Shown: positions 11,563-27,000 of the stretch, piece after piece | Layout: every line of letters starts with the position of its first letter | Position numbering within the stretch: position 1 is the first letter of the stretch | NCBI GenBank assembly: GCA_037976565.1 | Contig: CP137679.1 | Coordinates: forward strand, 26,522,127-26,586,126 | Reading direction: 5' to 3' | Length of the DNA stretch: 64,000 nt | From: Mesocentrotus franciscanus | Taxonomy: Eukaryota; Echinodermata; Echinoidea; Camarodonta; Strongylocentrotidae | Translations under genes and position numbers: made by a program | The notes under the pieces: generated by a model | Databases searched by the model: none | What the model saw: the letters and a program-made list of their open reading frames with translations, nothing else | What the model was told of the DNA's origin: nothing

Positions 11563-12986
11563 GTGAGAAACTAAACTGGTGTCACATATTTTTCATTTTA
11601 AAAAGAGAATGATTGTATTCATGATGATTGCTGTGCGTGCATAATAATGATTTTTATGATTGTATTTTATTTGGTATTTATGAGGAAAACTTCATACATG
11701 AACATTTTGTTTTACAAAACATAATTATAATAACAAATAAGAATATATAGGCTACATCTGATTGTTTCATTATGACATGCATTGTATTGTATTCCAATTA
11801 TAACGAATCATTCTATATACATGTATGACGCATTATTATAAGCTTACTAGTGGAATTTGATACAGCAATGTATTGTAGGCCTATAGTCTGAAGTCATGAT
11901 CCAACTATACTACTCTGAATGTAATGTAGGCCGTATTTACATGTAATATGCTTATCACTCCTCATATGCAATTGATTATACATGTATTTGGAAAATAAGG
12001 TGATTCTGTACATTTTTTGATGCCGGAGTGTGTTATTTTCTTACACTTGAATGGCTTCCTTCCATTCTGCCTTCCCAAACTGACATAAGCCATACAATAG
12101 CAATAATACATGTAATTCATTTGCATCCAACATAGGCTATTTACCATATGACGAAGGTCATCAATGATTTGATATTTTAAGCATTAATAATTTATATAGT
12201 TTATTATTCACCGCGATTTGATGATTCATCTCTGAACATGTACATATCATGCATCCAATGGTGGGAAAAACCCTATTCATTGACAAGAAATATTGACAAA
12301 TCGTTGTAGCTTCACGGTGTACTTAGTGTACGTTAGGTAAATTTACCATTGCTATTGTACTGTTGAGAGATTTATCAACACAAAAGCAATGGCGAAGGTA
12401 GTGGTGGCAGTCACAGCACACAATGCATATAGACAATTTACTCATTGTTTTACAATAATGTGACTACTTTGGCTACAACATGCATCGTTGTCTTAATTGA
12501 AGAACAAAATACACGAAAGTTTCAACTGAATTACAATTCCCAAAGCTTTAAATATACAGGATTTTGAAAAATAAATATGAATGTTAATATTGCAAAAGAA
12601 GAAGGAAATTAATCATATACTGTACATGTACATTTCAAAGTGGATTTTAAATTCGAGACTGTCTTATTGGAATCGAAAGTATCAGGAGTGGAAGTATTGA
12701 AAATTATTATTCATAATACATAATTGATCAATGTTTCTATCAACAACAAAAATATACAAATATACTCTGGACTTTTACTGTTTCTGCTTCAAAATACTGG
12801 AATGATTTACCACTTAGAATCAGACAGTCTCCATCAGTTATTACCTTCAGAAAGGCCTTAAAAACACATCTTTTTTGCAGTTTGTAGTTATAAAACTATT
12901 ATGTTTTTCTTATTATATGTATTTATGTCATTTTCATTTTCATTCAATGTAAGCGCTTTGGGCCTTATGGGAAAAGCGCGGTATAA

Positions 12987-13034
<48 letters not shown>

Positions 13035-16000
13035 TAATACTTTTAACATTAAGGAAAATACGATTGAAGAGACAGTTATTAAAAAAAATTGTCTGTCTGT
13101 TATAGTTTGAAATTTTGACAAATTATAAAGTGGACTGGTCTCCGTTACAAGGAACACCAATCATATCTGTACTACAAACATTTCATGCTCATATTGTGTA
13201 CATAAACCTGCTTCAATGTTTAATCAAGCATGCGTTTATGCATTTTCACTGGTAAACATTGTAAACCAAATTCCTACTGGCAAATTATATCTTGGTTAAT
13301 AGAACACATTAACTGACTATGCATTTTTCTAACATGTTGTACTATAGCTTCGTTATATCACCAATTATGATTATGATCTGGTTGACTTCTGGAGCAGAAC
13401 GCAGTGTATAACTTGTTTGTTTATATGCAGAGATTGTTTACACACGGTTTACGGTTTTGTAGCGTAACATTATAAAAGCTATATCAGCTATTAAGCAGAG
13501 AAACTTACTACCTGCATGGCTGAAGGAGACTGAAATAGACCATGTATTCAAAATTTATTATTTGTTGGTTCATTTTATGTTCCCCTTGATCAAAGAAAAG
13601 GAATGTTAACCGCAAAGATGAAGTTACTTGTAATAATATAAATACCAAACATTTCTTTTCACGATTTCTTGTCATCTCCGCATCATCACTAAACTCCTTT
13701 AAAATTTATTTGGACAAGCACTGGTCCTCTCAACACCGAATGCTTCCATAAAATCAAATCCGTGCGTCCAACCACCATGCAAGTAATAATAATAATAATT
13801 CAGGTTAAAACCGAGCACCACTCGACGAAACGACCGGAAGATTCAACAGGATTACCTCTTCTTCCGTACGCTGATGCTGATGCTGATGAAATCAATGAAT
13901 TTAGATGAATTAGCCTTGTTGTATAAAGGCATATTTATTTATTTTAATATCAAACTGCCATTCAAATTCGAGGGGCGTCAATATTCTTGGGGAAGGGGAA
14001 GGGGGTGGTGGTTTCAGTCCTGGAATGAAACGGCTATCCTATACATCGTATATCCCTTTAATTCATTTTAATGTATGCGTACCCCCCCATGAATGGATCG
14101 ACACCCCCCGACCAAAGAAGGTAAACCTCAAAAGTAGATCACAACTTGTGTGCAAAATACTTCAAATTGAGGTCATGCCCAGACATTCTATAGAATTGTC
14201 ATTCGACGAACTATGATTGAACTCTCAACTCTTTATTGGAAAATCGACTGAAAATGGAGTGTGAATAGAGAGCTTATCAGTGCTAAAAACTCATTTCATG
14301 CGTCTGTGCTGATAACATTTATATGCATTGTCACTAGTATTTTGTTTATCAAAAAATCAACTAGGGGCCCTGAACCCGCATGAAAACAGTACTGCAACAA
14401 CAAGTATTTTATACTTATACTTTTTATGTATAGGCAGTGGTGAATCGAGTGGGATGAGGGGGTGGGCACTTGCCCACCGACAAACTACCATTATTGCACA
14501 TTTAAAAAATGTGCCCCGAAATTATGCTCTCGCCCCCTCGCCTGGCACAAATCTTACATGTCTTAGGTGCCTAAAATGTAATAGCATCTTTCCACCATTA
14601 TCACTTGATATGATTATTGAGACTTTTAGCCCTCGCTGCAAGAAAATCCTGTATCCGCAATTGTCAGTGATTGTTGCATGCATGAATCTATAATTTTCCT
14701 AATATATAAATCTCAAATAATGATATTAATCTATTTCAGTATCACATTTTGAGAGTGTCATATTATTACAGAATATCGCATTCTCAATGTCCTCCAAAAA
14801 ATGGAAGCAACAACACTAAGTTTGTGATTTCTGGTTCATTACTTGTCTTCTCGATGGTAGTATGCGTATAATAATCTCCGATTACACAATAAAACTGTTT
14901 ATCTATTAAGGGATTCAGGTAAATTGTACTGTCCCATACGCCGAAAACTAAATATATTTTCCAGCAAATGTGAAAACAGCTTATTGTCATTCAATTCTTT
15001 GAAATCCATGTTCAGATAATAATCATTCATTAGATATGTTTAAAAAAAAAACAAGTTCATATCATTTGATGATAGATGCATAAAAACACTGTTTAGCTGT
15101 AAAACAGTTTCTGTTTTGTTATTTTGTCCTGATATGTAGTTTTTTTTTATAATTACATTCTGTTATTATATTCTATGTTAATATGTATATATGTATTTCT
15201 TATTTTATTTTATATATTGCAAAGTCATGAGCAATACCTAATAAAGATATGTTCTTTGAAAGAAAAAGAAAAAAAAAAAAAAAAAATCGTTTTATCTTCA
15301 TAATATTTAATTTGTCCATCATTCATTTTGCAGAGGGTTCCTGCAGCTAACGCAGCGGCGGCCTACCTCCCAGCAGGCGTATCCTTAAGTGCACGAGCTA
15401 CACCTGTGCATTATCAGCCCAACAATGGTGGGGGCGCTTCAAGAGTAAGTATACAAGATGGATTATAATTGTCGGTCATTTGTATATACCCCCTCTCCTC
15501 ACATCCAACTAATATAAAAACACACAAATCACATTTAAACAAAATTCAACCAATCAATTGAGCATGGTAAAAAAAGTACTTGCCTTTATTTTGTTTTAAT
15601 TCAATTTCAATTGTAATAGTGTTGTCCAATAAAAACTTGCATTACACACATTAGATCTTTACGATTTTACTAAACAGACATAAATATAATTGGAAAGGGA
15701 ACCAAAAACAACAACACTTGTAAAGAGCTGTATATTTCAGATTTTAAGGATCTGAAATATTATTAAATATTATGAGCACTAAATTAACAGTTTGAAGAAA
15801 AAGGAAATACTTGATGAAAAGCTATATTTCCATATTCGGATCATTGTAATCAGTCTCATCTTTCTAGGTCAATCGAAAAGGAAAATTCGTTGACAAGCAA
15901 TATTTTTTCTCACTGTGATCCATAAAAAATGGACGAACATAGATCAGTGCTTTATTTAATCTGTACTGGCAAAATTGACTTTTCCTGACACTTTTTGTAC

Positions 16001-19000
16001 ATTTATAACAATTTTGACAAGCATGCGGAGCTCGGTAAGGGCCATTATGAATAGTGCACTATATGAATGCCCCCAAATATGTCATTATTCATATTTCAAC
16101 AATAACTCCCGCATTATTGAACTCTGAACTAAGGTTGAACCAATTAGGCTCTTAGTCCAATTTCTAAAGAATAACGGATCGAAACGAAAAGATTATAGGA
16201 ACTGAATAACTGATCGAAACGAAAAATTATAGGAACTGAAAGAACAAAATTGTCTCATAATTTATTGCAGTGCTTCCGCAGAAGTGATATTTATGTTAAA
16301 AACAACCCACATGAAGGGTTTAATTCACCTGAAAGTAGCTGCTCCTCACACGTATTTTGTTGCACAAAAGAGCATTCCTTTAAAAAAAGAAATATATTAT
16401 AGGATCGATATGTAATTCAACACATACTCATTTGACGTTTTAGTAATAAATATACGAACCTAATAATTATTTAGACTATATTTCTGTTCAGTGTTTGTAA
16501 ATAATTAAATAATTAAATTACTACATCATGCACGATTTTTGTCCTTTCTCTCTCTTAAACAAAATATATTCAAACCAATTGTTTTGGAGAACCTTCCTAT
16601 TGTAATGATTATCTTTTGGGAAATACATGTAGATGTGTAATTACTTGAATTCCCTGGTGCTCTCTTATTTTGTTACGTTTTCACGTTATGCAACTTTTAT
16701 ATAAATTAATTACATTTTCACTCTAACATCTGCAGCGACCTTCCAACACGAGCTCTGCAGCAGCCTACCTACCACCAGGGGTGGGTAGCGCAAGGGCCAC
16801 CCCGTCCACTACCAGCCTAACAACCTAAGCAACTCCCGGGTAAGTACATGAATCCTTGAACACCAAAGCAATGACCATCACTTTTATTTACGAAAGTTCC
16901 CTGTAAAATAGCATAAAACATGCTATCAGTAAATGACAGACACAGACCAGAGACCAAAAAGACATACTCGAAAATCATATGATGCTTAGAAAACTGCGTA
17001 AATGGACTAGCTACTAGGGAATGGTTAGACCAAGGAGTTACCAGCACCATTTTAAATGGAGGAGGAGAATATCGAACTAATATTTGCCACCCTCCCCTCC
17101 CCCAAAAAAAATATCTATCTAAACAAACGATCAAGAAAGAAACTGTCATATAAATGAACTCGAATAATCGCCTCTGTCTCTGTGTCTACGGACCATGGAT
17201 GTTTATCCAGGGGATTTCAAACAAAAATGGCTTGAGATAAATTGTTGGAGAAAGGTGTTCTTTGAATGACCATTTATGCAGCGAGGTATCACAAAATCAA
17301 TATTGAAACTGTTCCAGTATAAAGATCGGTTTATCTAGCATTTCAAATGAGTTCAGCAACCTGGTTCATCACGAATGAAACATAATATAACAATTATCAT
17401 CGAATGAAATACAGATGAAATATTTCACCCTTCCAGAGTGGAAATCCATGCTAATAATTATAGAATCCAGCCAATCCACTCTCAAAACTTCACCACTTCT
17501 TTGGGATGGATTCCTCTATAATATCGGACGGGATTCAACTCCAAACAAAACAAACTATGATTCCAAAAAGAGTGGATTTCCTCTCCTCTACATGAAGAGA
17601 GTGTTCACAAGTAACCCATAGCACACGCCGATATAGTTACATTCTCTCTATCCTCATTTATACTCGATTATCAAGACTTGACACTACTGCATTGTATATT
17701 TACAATTCGCACACTCTTTTTCTTTTGACTATTCCTTGGTTCACTTCTATGAGGAACGTTAAATCCTGCATTTCTTCCTGTATAACACTTTTTATAAGAA
17801 TTAAAGTAATTAATTAGTTAAAACTTATTACAAAGTCATTGTATAAACATTGCATTGCCTTGCAAATTGAATTACAGTGATTATCACTCGCGAACAGAAT
17901 CCTGCCTTTTAGCCTTTTTCGATTTATCTTTTCAGCTTTTCGTTTTAAAAACGGTGCGGTGTAATAATGGAAAGAGATTTACTACTGGAGTCCGACGTAC
18001 ATTTATATATGATGATAAAAATCTAAACAAAAGATTCGAAACCAAGATTATGGTTACGGAACAATCAGACTGTTTTCATTTTCAGGCTTACACGCAAGTC
18101 GTTCTTTTTGAGCCAGTGGGGTGAAAATAATTTAACAAACAATAAGTCAGAAGAGCTTTTTTTAACCAAGTCACTGTACTTTGTACCCTCTCTTTGTTTA
18201 TGAGCAATTTCCTTAAGGAAAATATGAGGATATGTATTAACTCAGGGTAATATATTTGTTTCAAGTACTATTTTTATGCGGCTGTAGACCGTCTGAACTT
18301 TATTCAAACAAATAACTGTTATTTCATGTTAGCCTATTTTCGCAGACGTATTGTAAACATGGGATAAACCTTTAGCTTCATAAACACGGCAGAGACATTT
18401 AATTTAGAATTCTTTTGTTCATAAAAATACATTCAAATATAAACTTATGTATGACAAAATCGAGACTTCTATTAGGTTCAATCTGTACATTTGCTAACAG
18501 TGTAGTTCCCGAACTGACGGAAAGCCTGTAAAAACAATACAATTGTCTCATTAAAATAATCTACACTCCAAAGCAGAGAGTACATTATACGTCTTGTAGG
18601 GATAATCTTGATAACTGTAATCTTTGTAATCTTTTTGAAAGTCGGGAATGAATAATGGGTGATGTAATGGCTTCTTCTAATCGTATCAAGTGCAACACAT
18701 ACATTTTTTAAACAGATGAAAGCCAAATTCAATGTTCTATTTCAAACTATTTTAATATCTCTTCATGTTTCGTCCTACTTGTCGTAAAGAGAAAGATAAA
18801 ACTAGCTTTAATCAGATCCTCTTTTTCTGAATTTCTTTAGTGTAATATTTTATTTCGTCTTTTGGAATCAAACGATTATATTGTATGATGATTTTTTACT
18901 TCTTCACAGAGACCTTCTAATACCAGTTCAGCAGCCGCGTATCTTCCACCGGGTGTGTCACTCAGTTCTCGAGCCACGCCCAATCCCTACCAACCAAGCA

Positions 19001-20961
19001 GCGGTAGGACCACGCCCCGAAACATGTTTGTACCAATCAGCGGGCGGTACTCCCATGCCGGATAGTGGACGAACCACGCCCGCATCGAACATGCCTCCCA
19101 GTGGCCGGACCACGCCCGCATCATACGCCCCTCCCAGCGGTAGGGCCACACCCGTGTCTGTCCGATCCGTGAATGGGAAAACCTCGCCGGCTTCCTTGCA
19201 TTCGGCCAACAATGAAGCCCGAAGTCGGTCGGTGTCTCGTTCTCGAGATCCACCAGTACCGGCAGTAAGGACATTATCCAAGGAGGTCTCAAAGAAGAGA
19301 TCTAAGTCCCCCTCTCGTCCTCCGAGCATCCCAGATGAGGTGAGATTGTTTCTCCAATAACGGTTCACATAACATGTAAAGTTATAATCTCCAAAACACT
19401 AAATTGCTTGTCGATACCGGGCCTTTTAAGTTCAAAACTTTAACAATTTATTATTCTGGATCTANNNNNNNNNNNNNNNNNNNNNNNNNNNNNNNNNNNN
19501 NNNNNNNNNNNNNNNNNNNNNNNNNNNNNNNNNNNNNNNNNNNNNNNNNNNNNNNNNNNNNNNNNNNNNNNNNNNNNNNNNNNNNNNNNNNNNNNNNNNN
19601 NNNNNNNNNNNNNNNNNNNNNNNNNNNNNNNNNNNNNNNNNNNNNNNNNNNNNNNNNNNNNNNNNNNNNNNNNNNNNNNNNNNNNNNNNNNNNNNNNNNN
19701 NNNNNNNNNNNNNNNNNNNNNNNNNNNNNNNNNNNNNNNNNNNNNNNNNNNNNNNNNNNNNNNNNNNNNNNNNNNNNNNNNNNNNNNNNNNNNNNNNNNN
19801 NNNNNNNNNNNNNNNNNNNNNNNNNNNNNNNNNNNNNNNNNNNNNNNNNNNNNNNNNNNNNNNNNNNNNNNNNNNNNNNNNNNNNNNNNNNNNNNNNNNN
19901 NNNNNNNNNNNNNNNNNNNNNNNNNNNNNNNNNNNNNNNNNNNNNNNNNNNNNNNNNNNNNNNNTAAGGTGATTCTGTACATTTTTTGATGCCGGAGTGT
20001 GTTATTTTCTTACACTTGAATGGCTTCCTTCCATTCTGCCTTCCCAAACTGACATAAGCCATACAATAGCAATAATACATGTAATTCATTTGCATCCAAC
20101 ATAGGCTATTTACCATATGACGAAGGTCATCAATGATTTGATATTTTAAGCATTAATAATTTATATAGTTTATTATTCACCGCGATTTGATGATTCATCT
20201 CTGAACATGTACATATCATGCATCCAATGGTGGGAAAACCCCATTCATTGACAAGAAATATTGACAAATCGTTGTAGCTTCACGGTGTACTTAGTGTACG
20301 TTAGGTAAATTTACCATTGCTATTGTACTGTTGAGAGATTTATCAACACAAAAGCAATGGCGAAGGTAGTGGTGGCAGTCACAGCACACAATGCATATAG
20401 ACAATTTACTCATTGTTTTACAATAATGTGACTACTTTGGCTACAACATGCATCGTTGTCTTAATTGAAGAACAAAATACACGAAAGTTTCAACTGAATT
20501 ACAATTCCCAAAGCTTTAAATATACAGGATTTTGAAAAAGAAATATGAATGTTAATATTGCAATAGAAGATGGAAATTAATCATATACTGTACATGTACA
20601 TTTCAAAGTGGATTTTAAATTCGAGACTGTCTTATTGGAATCGAAAGTATCAGGAGTGGAAGTATTGAAAATTATTATTCATAATACATAATTGATCAAT
20701 GTTTCTATCAACAACAAAATATACAAATATACTCTGGACTTTTACTGTTTCTGCTTCAAAATACTGGAATGATTTACCACTTAGAATCAGACAGTCTCCA
20801 TCAGTTATTACCTTCAGAAAGGCCTTAAAAACATCTTTTTTGCAGTTTGTAGTTATAAAACTATTATGTTTTTCTTATTATATGTATTTATGTCACTTTC
20901 ATTTTCATTAATGTATTTATGTCATTTTCATTTTCATTCAATGTGAGCTTTGGGCCTATGG

Positions 20962-21008
<47 letters not shown>

Positions 21009-24000
21009 TAATACTTTTAACATTAAGGAAAATACGATTGAAGAGACAGTTATTAAAAAAAATTGTCTGTCTGTTATAGTTTGAAATTTTGACAAATTAT
21101 AAAGTGGACTGGTCTCCGTTACAAGGAACACCAATCATATCTGTACTACAAACATTTCATGCTCATATTGTGTACATAAACCTGCTTCAATGTTTAATCA
21201 AGCATGCGTTTATGCATTTTCACTGGTAAACATTGTAAACCAAATTCCTACTGGCAAATTATATCTTGGTTAATAGAACACATTAACTGACTATGCATTT
21301 TTCTAACATGTTGTACTATAGCTTCGTTATATCACCAATTATGATTATGATCTGGTTGACTTCTGGAGCAGAACGCAGTGTATAACTTGTTTGTTTATAT
21401 GCAGAGATTGTTTACACACGGTTTACGGTTTTGTAGCGTAACATTATAAAAGCTATATCAGCTATTAAGCAGAGAAACTTACTACCTGCATGGCTGAAGG
21501 AGACTGAAATAGACCATGTATTCAAAATTTATTATTTGTTGGTTCATTTTATGTTCCTCTGATCAAAGAAAAGGAATGTTAACCGCAAAGATAAAGTTAC
21601 TTGTAATAATATAAATACCAAACATTTCTTTTCACGATTTCTTGTCATCTCCGCATCATCACTAAACTCCTTTAAAATTTATTTGGACAAGCACTGGTCC
21701 TCTCAACACCGAATGCTTCCATAAAATCAAATCCGTGCGTCCAACCACCATGCAAGTAATAATAATAATAATTCAGGTTAAAACCGAGCACCACTCGACG
21801 AAACGACCGGAAGATTCAACAGGATTACCTCTTCTTCCGTACACTGATGCTGATGCTGATGAAATCAATGAATTTAGATGAATTAGCCTTGTTGTATAAA
21901 GGCATATTTATTTATTTTAATATCAAACTGCCATTCAAATTCGAGGGGCGTCAATATTCTTGGAGAAAGGGAAGGGGTGGTGGTTTCAGTCCTGGAATGA
22001 AACGGCTATCCTATACATCGTATATCCCTTTAATTCATTTTATTATGCGTACCCCCCATGAATGGATCGACCCCCCCCGACCAAAGAAGGTAAACCTCAA
22101 AAGTAGATCACAACTTGTGTGCAAAATACTTCAAATTGAGGTCATGCCCAGACATTCTATAGAATTGTCATTCGACGAACTATGATTGAACTCTCAACTC
22201 TTTATTGGAAAATCGACTGAAAATGGAGTGTGAATAGAGAGCTTATCAGTGCTAAAAACTCATTTCATGCGTCTGTGCTGATAACATTTATATGCATTGT
22301 CACTAGTATTTTGTTTATCAAAAAATCAACTAGGGGCCCTAAACCCGCATGAAAAAAGTACTGCAACAACAAATATTTCATACTTATACTTTTTATATAT
22401 AGGCAGTGGTGAATCGAGTGGGATGAGGGGGTGGGCACTTGCCCACCGACAAACTACCATTATTGCACATTTAAAAATGTGCCCTGAAATGCTCTCGCCC
22501 CTCGCCTGGCACAAATCTTACATGTCTTAGGTGCCTAAAATGTAAATAGCATCTTTCCACCATTATCACTTGATATGATTATTGAGACTTGTAGCCCTCG
22601 CTGCAAGAAAATCCTGTATCCGCAATTGTCAGTGATTGTTGCATGCATGAATCTATACTTTTCCTAATATATAAATCTCAAATAATGATATTAATCTATT
22701 TCAGTATCACATTTTGAGAGCGTCATATTATTACAGAATATTGCATTCTCAATGTCCTCCAAAAAATGGAAGCAACAACACTAAGTTTATGAGTTCTGGT
22801 TCATGACTTCTCGATGGTAGTATGCGTATAATAATCTCCGATTACACAATAAAACTGTTTATCTATTAAGGGATTCAGGTTAATTGTACTGTCCCATACG
22901 CCGAAAACTAAATATATTTTCCAGCAAATGTGAAAACAGCTTATTGTCGTTCAATTCTTTGAAATCCATGTTAATATAATAATCATTCATTAGATATGTT
23001 TAAAAAAAAAACAAGTTCATATCATTTGATGATAGATGCATAAAAACACTGTTTAGCTGTAAAACAGTTTCTGTTTTGTTATTTTGTCCTGATATGTAGT
23101 TTTTTTTTATAATTACATTCTGTTATTATATTCTATGTTAATATGTATATATGTATTTCTTATTTTATTTTATATATTGCAAAGTCATGAGCAATACCTA
23201 ATAAAGATATGTTCTTTGAAAGAAGAAAAAGAAAAAAAAAAAAAAAAAAAAAACGTTTTATCTTCATGATATTTAATTTGTCCATCATTCATTTGGCAGA
23301 GGGTTCCTGCAGCTAACGCAGCGGCGGCCTACCTCCCAGCAGGCGTATCCTTAAGTGCACGAGCTACACCTGTGCATTATCAGCCCAACAATGGTGGGGG
23401 CGCTTCAAGAGTAAGTACACAAGATGGATTATAATTGTCGGTCATTTGTATATACCCCCTCTCCTCACATCCAACTAATATAAAAACACACAAATCACAT
23501 TTAAACAAAATTCAACCAATCAATTGAGCATGATAAAAAAGTACTTGCCTTTATTTTGTTTTAATTCAATTTCAATTGTAATAGTGTTGTCCAATAAAAA
23601 CTTGCATTACACACATTAGATCTTTACGATTTTACTAAACAGACATAAATATAATTGGAAAGGGAACCAAAAACAACAACACTTGTAAAGAGCTGTATAT
23701 TTCAGATTTTAAGGATCTGAAATATTATTAGAATTATTATGAGCACTAAATTAACAGTTTGAAGAAAAAGGAAATACTTGATGAAAAGCTATATTTCCAT
23801 ATTCGGATCATTGTAATCAGTCTCATCTTTCTAGGTCAATCGAAAAGGAAAATTCGTTGACAAGCAATATTTTTTCTCACTGTGATCCATAAAAAATGGA
23901 CGAACATAGATCAGTGCTTTATTTAATCTGTACTGGCAAAATTGACTTTTCCTGACACTTTTTGTACATTTATAACAATTTTGACAAGCATGCGGAGCTC

Positions 24001-27000
24001 GGTAAGGGCCATTATGAATAGTGCACTATATGAATGCCCCAAATATGTCATTTATTCATATTTCAACAATAACTCCCGCATTATTGAACTCTGAACTAAG
24101 GTTGAACCAATTAGGCTCTTAGTCCAATTTCTAAAGAATAACGGATCGAAACTTATAGGAACTGAATAACTGATCGAAACGAAAAAATTATAGGAACTGA
24201 AAGAACAAAATTGTCTCATAATTTATTGCAGTGCTTCCGCAGAAGTGATATTTATGTTAAAAACAACCCACATGAAGGGTTTAATTCACCTGAAAGTAGC
24301 TGCTCCTCACACGTATTTTGTTGCACAAAAGAGCATTCCTTTAAAAAAAGAAATATATTATAGGATCGATATGTAATTCAACACATACTCATTTGACGTT
24401 TTAGTAATAAATATACGAACCTAATAATTATTTAGACTATATTTCTGTTCAATGTTTGTAAATAATTAAATAATTAAATTACTACATCATGCAAGATTTT
24501 TGTCCTCTCTCTCTTAAACAAAATATATTCAAACCAATTGTTTTGGAGAACCTTCCTATTGTAATGATTATCTTTGGGAAATACATGTAGATGTGTAATT
24601 ACTTGAATTCCCTGGTGCTCTCTTATTTTGTTACGTTTTCACGTTTTGCAACTTTTATATAAATTAATTACATTTTCACTCTAACATCTGCAGCGACCTT
24701 CCAACACGAGCTCTGCAGCAGCCTACCTACCACCAGGGGTGGGTAGCGCAAGGGCCACCCCGGTCCACTACCAGCCCAACAACCTAAGCAACTCCCGGGT
24801 AAGTACATGAATCCTTGAACACCAAAGCAATGACCATCACTTTTATTTACGAAAGTTCCCTGTAAAATAGCATAAAACATGCTATCAGTAAATGACAGAC
24901 ACAGACCAGAGACCAAAAAGACATACTCGAAAATCATATGATGCTTAGAAAACTGCGTAAATGGACTAGCTACTAGGGAATGGTTAGACCAAGGAGTTAC
25001 CAGCACCATTTTAAATGGAGGAGGAGAATATCGAACTAATATTTGCCACCCTCCCCTCCCCCAAAAAAAATATCTATCTAAACAAACGATCAAGAAAGAA
25101 ACTGTCATATAAATGAACTCGAATAATCGCCTCTGTCTCTGTGTCTACGGACCATGGATGTTTATCCAGGGATTTCAAAAAAAAATGGCTTGAGATAAAT
25201 TGTTGGAGAGATGTTCTTTGAATGACCATTTATGCAGCGAGGTATCACAAAATCAATATTGAAACTGGTCCAGTATAAAGATCGGTTTATCTAGCATTTC
25301 AAATGAGTTCAGCAACCTGGTTCATCACGAATGAAACCTACATAAACAATTATCATCGAATGAAGTACAGATGAAATATTTCACCCTTCCAGAGTGGAAA
25401 TCCATGCTAATAATTATAGAATCCAGCCAATCCACTCTCAAAACTTCACCACTTCTTTGGGATGGATTCCTCTATAATATCGGACGGGATTCAACTCCAA
25501 ACAAAACAAACTATGATTCCAAAAAGAGTGGATTTCCTCTCCTCTACATGAAGAGAGTGTTCACAAGTAACCCATAGCACACGCCGATATAGTTACATTC
25601 TCTCTATCCTCATTTATACTCGATTATCAAGACTTGACACTACTGCATTGTATATTTACAATTCGCACACTCTTTTACTTTTGACTATTCCTTGGTTCAC
25701 TTCTACGAGGAACGTTAAATCCTGCATTTCTTCCTGTATAATACTTTTTTAAAAAGAATTAAAGTAATTAATTAGTTAAAACTTATTACAAAGTCATTGT
25801 ATAAACATTGCATTGCCTTGCAAATTGAATTACAGTGATTATCACTCGCGAACAGAATCCTGCCTTTTAGCCTTTTTCGATTTATCTTTTCAGCTTTTCG
25901 TTTTAAAAACGGTGCGGTGTAATAATGGAAAGAGATTTACTACTGGAGTCCGACGTACATTTATATATGATGATAAAAATCTAAACAAAAGATTCGAAAC
26001 CAAGATTATGGTTACGGAACAATCAGACTGTTTTCATTTTCAGGCTTACACGCAAGTCGTTCTTTTTGAGCCAGTGGGGTGAAAATAATTTAACAAACAA
26101 TAAGTCAGAAGAGCTTTTTTTAACCAAGTCACTGTACTTTGTACCCTCTCTTTGTTTATGAGCAATTTCCTTAAGGAAAATATGAGGATATGTATTAACT
26201 CAGGGTAATATATTTGTTTCAAGTACTATTTTTATGCGGCTGTAGACCGTCTGAACTTTATTCAAACAAATAACTGTTATTTCATGTTAGCCTATTTTCG
26301 CAGACGTATTGTAAACATGGGATAAACCTTTAGCTTCATAAACACGGCAGAGACATTTAATTTAGAATTCTTTTGTTCATAAAAATACATTCAAATATAA
26401 ACTTATGTATGACAAAATCGAGACTTCTATCAGGTTCAATCTGTACATTTGCTAACAGTGTAGTTCCCGAACTGACGGAAAGCCTGTAAAACAATACAAT
26501 TGTCTCATTAAAATAATCTACACTCCAAAGCAGAGAGTACATTATACGTCTTGTAGGGATAATCTTGATAACTGTAATCTTTGTAATCTTTTTGAAAGTC
26601 GGGAATGAATAATGGGTGATGTAATGGCTTCTTCTAATCGTATCAAGTGCAACACATACATTTTTTAAACAGATGAAAGCCAAATTCAATGTTCTATTTC
26701 AAACTATTTTAATATCTCTTCATTTTTCGTCCTACTTGTCGTAAAGAGAAAGATAAAACTAGCTTTAATCAGATCATCTTTTTTCTGAATTTCTTTAGTG
26801 TAATATTTTATTTCGTCTTTTGGAATCAAACGATTATATTGTATGATGATTTTTTACTTCTTCACAGAGACCTTCTAATACCAGTTCAGCAGCCGCGTAT
26901 CTTCCACCGGGTGTGTCACTCAGTTCTCGAGCCACGCCCAATCCCTACCAACCAAGCAGCGGTAGGACCACGCCCCGAAACATGTTTGTACCAATCAGCG

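Larger units (their letters stand above)
11563..15333. other. Transporter intron 1 (copy 1)
   Basis: AT-rich intron containing a CR1/L2 LINE 3' fragment (12760-13034), a TAA microsatellite and an L1-like poly-A tail near 15240-15287. No exon was recognised. From 11996 onward it is repeated at 19965-23299. Confidence 0.6.
11996..19464. repeat. Duplicated block, copy 1 (contig overlap?)
   Basis: 7,469 bp that match 19965-27424 base for base apart from scattered substitutions and small indels. Its right end is exactly the first N. See the paired entry and the findings. Confidence 0.92.

Noticed and set aside
14328..14693. 121-residue open frame in transporter intron 1
   Set aside because: The second copy (22297-22530) breaks the frame with indels, so it is not conserved as coding.
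18958..19368. 136-residue minus-strand open frame, also at 26945-27328
   Set aside because: Antisense shadow of transporter exon C caused by its low-complexity SGRTTP repeats.
19404..20116. Long open frames across the N run
   Set aside because: They consist of undetermined residues and have no meaning.
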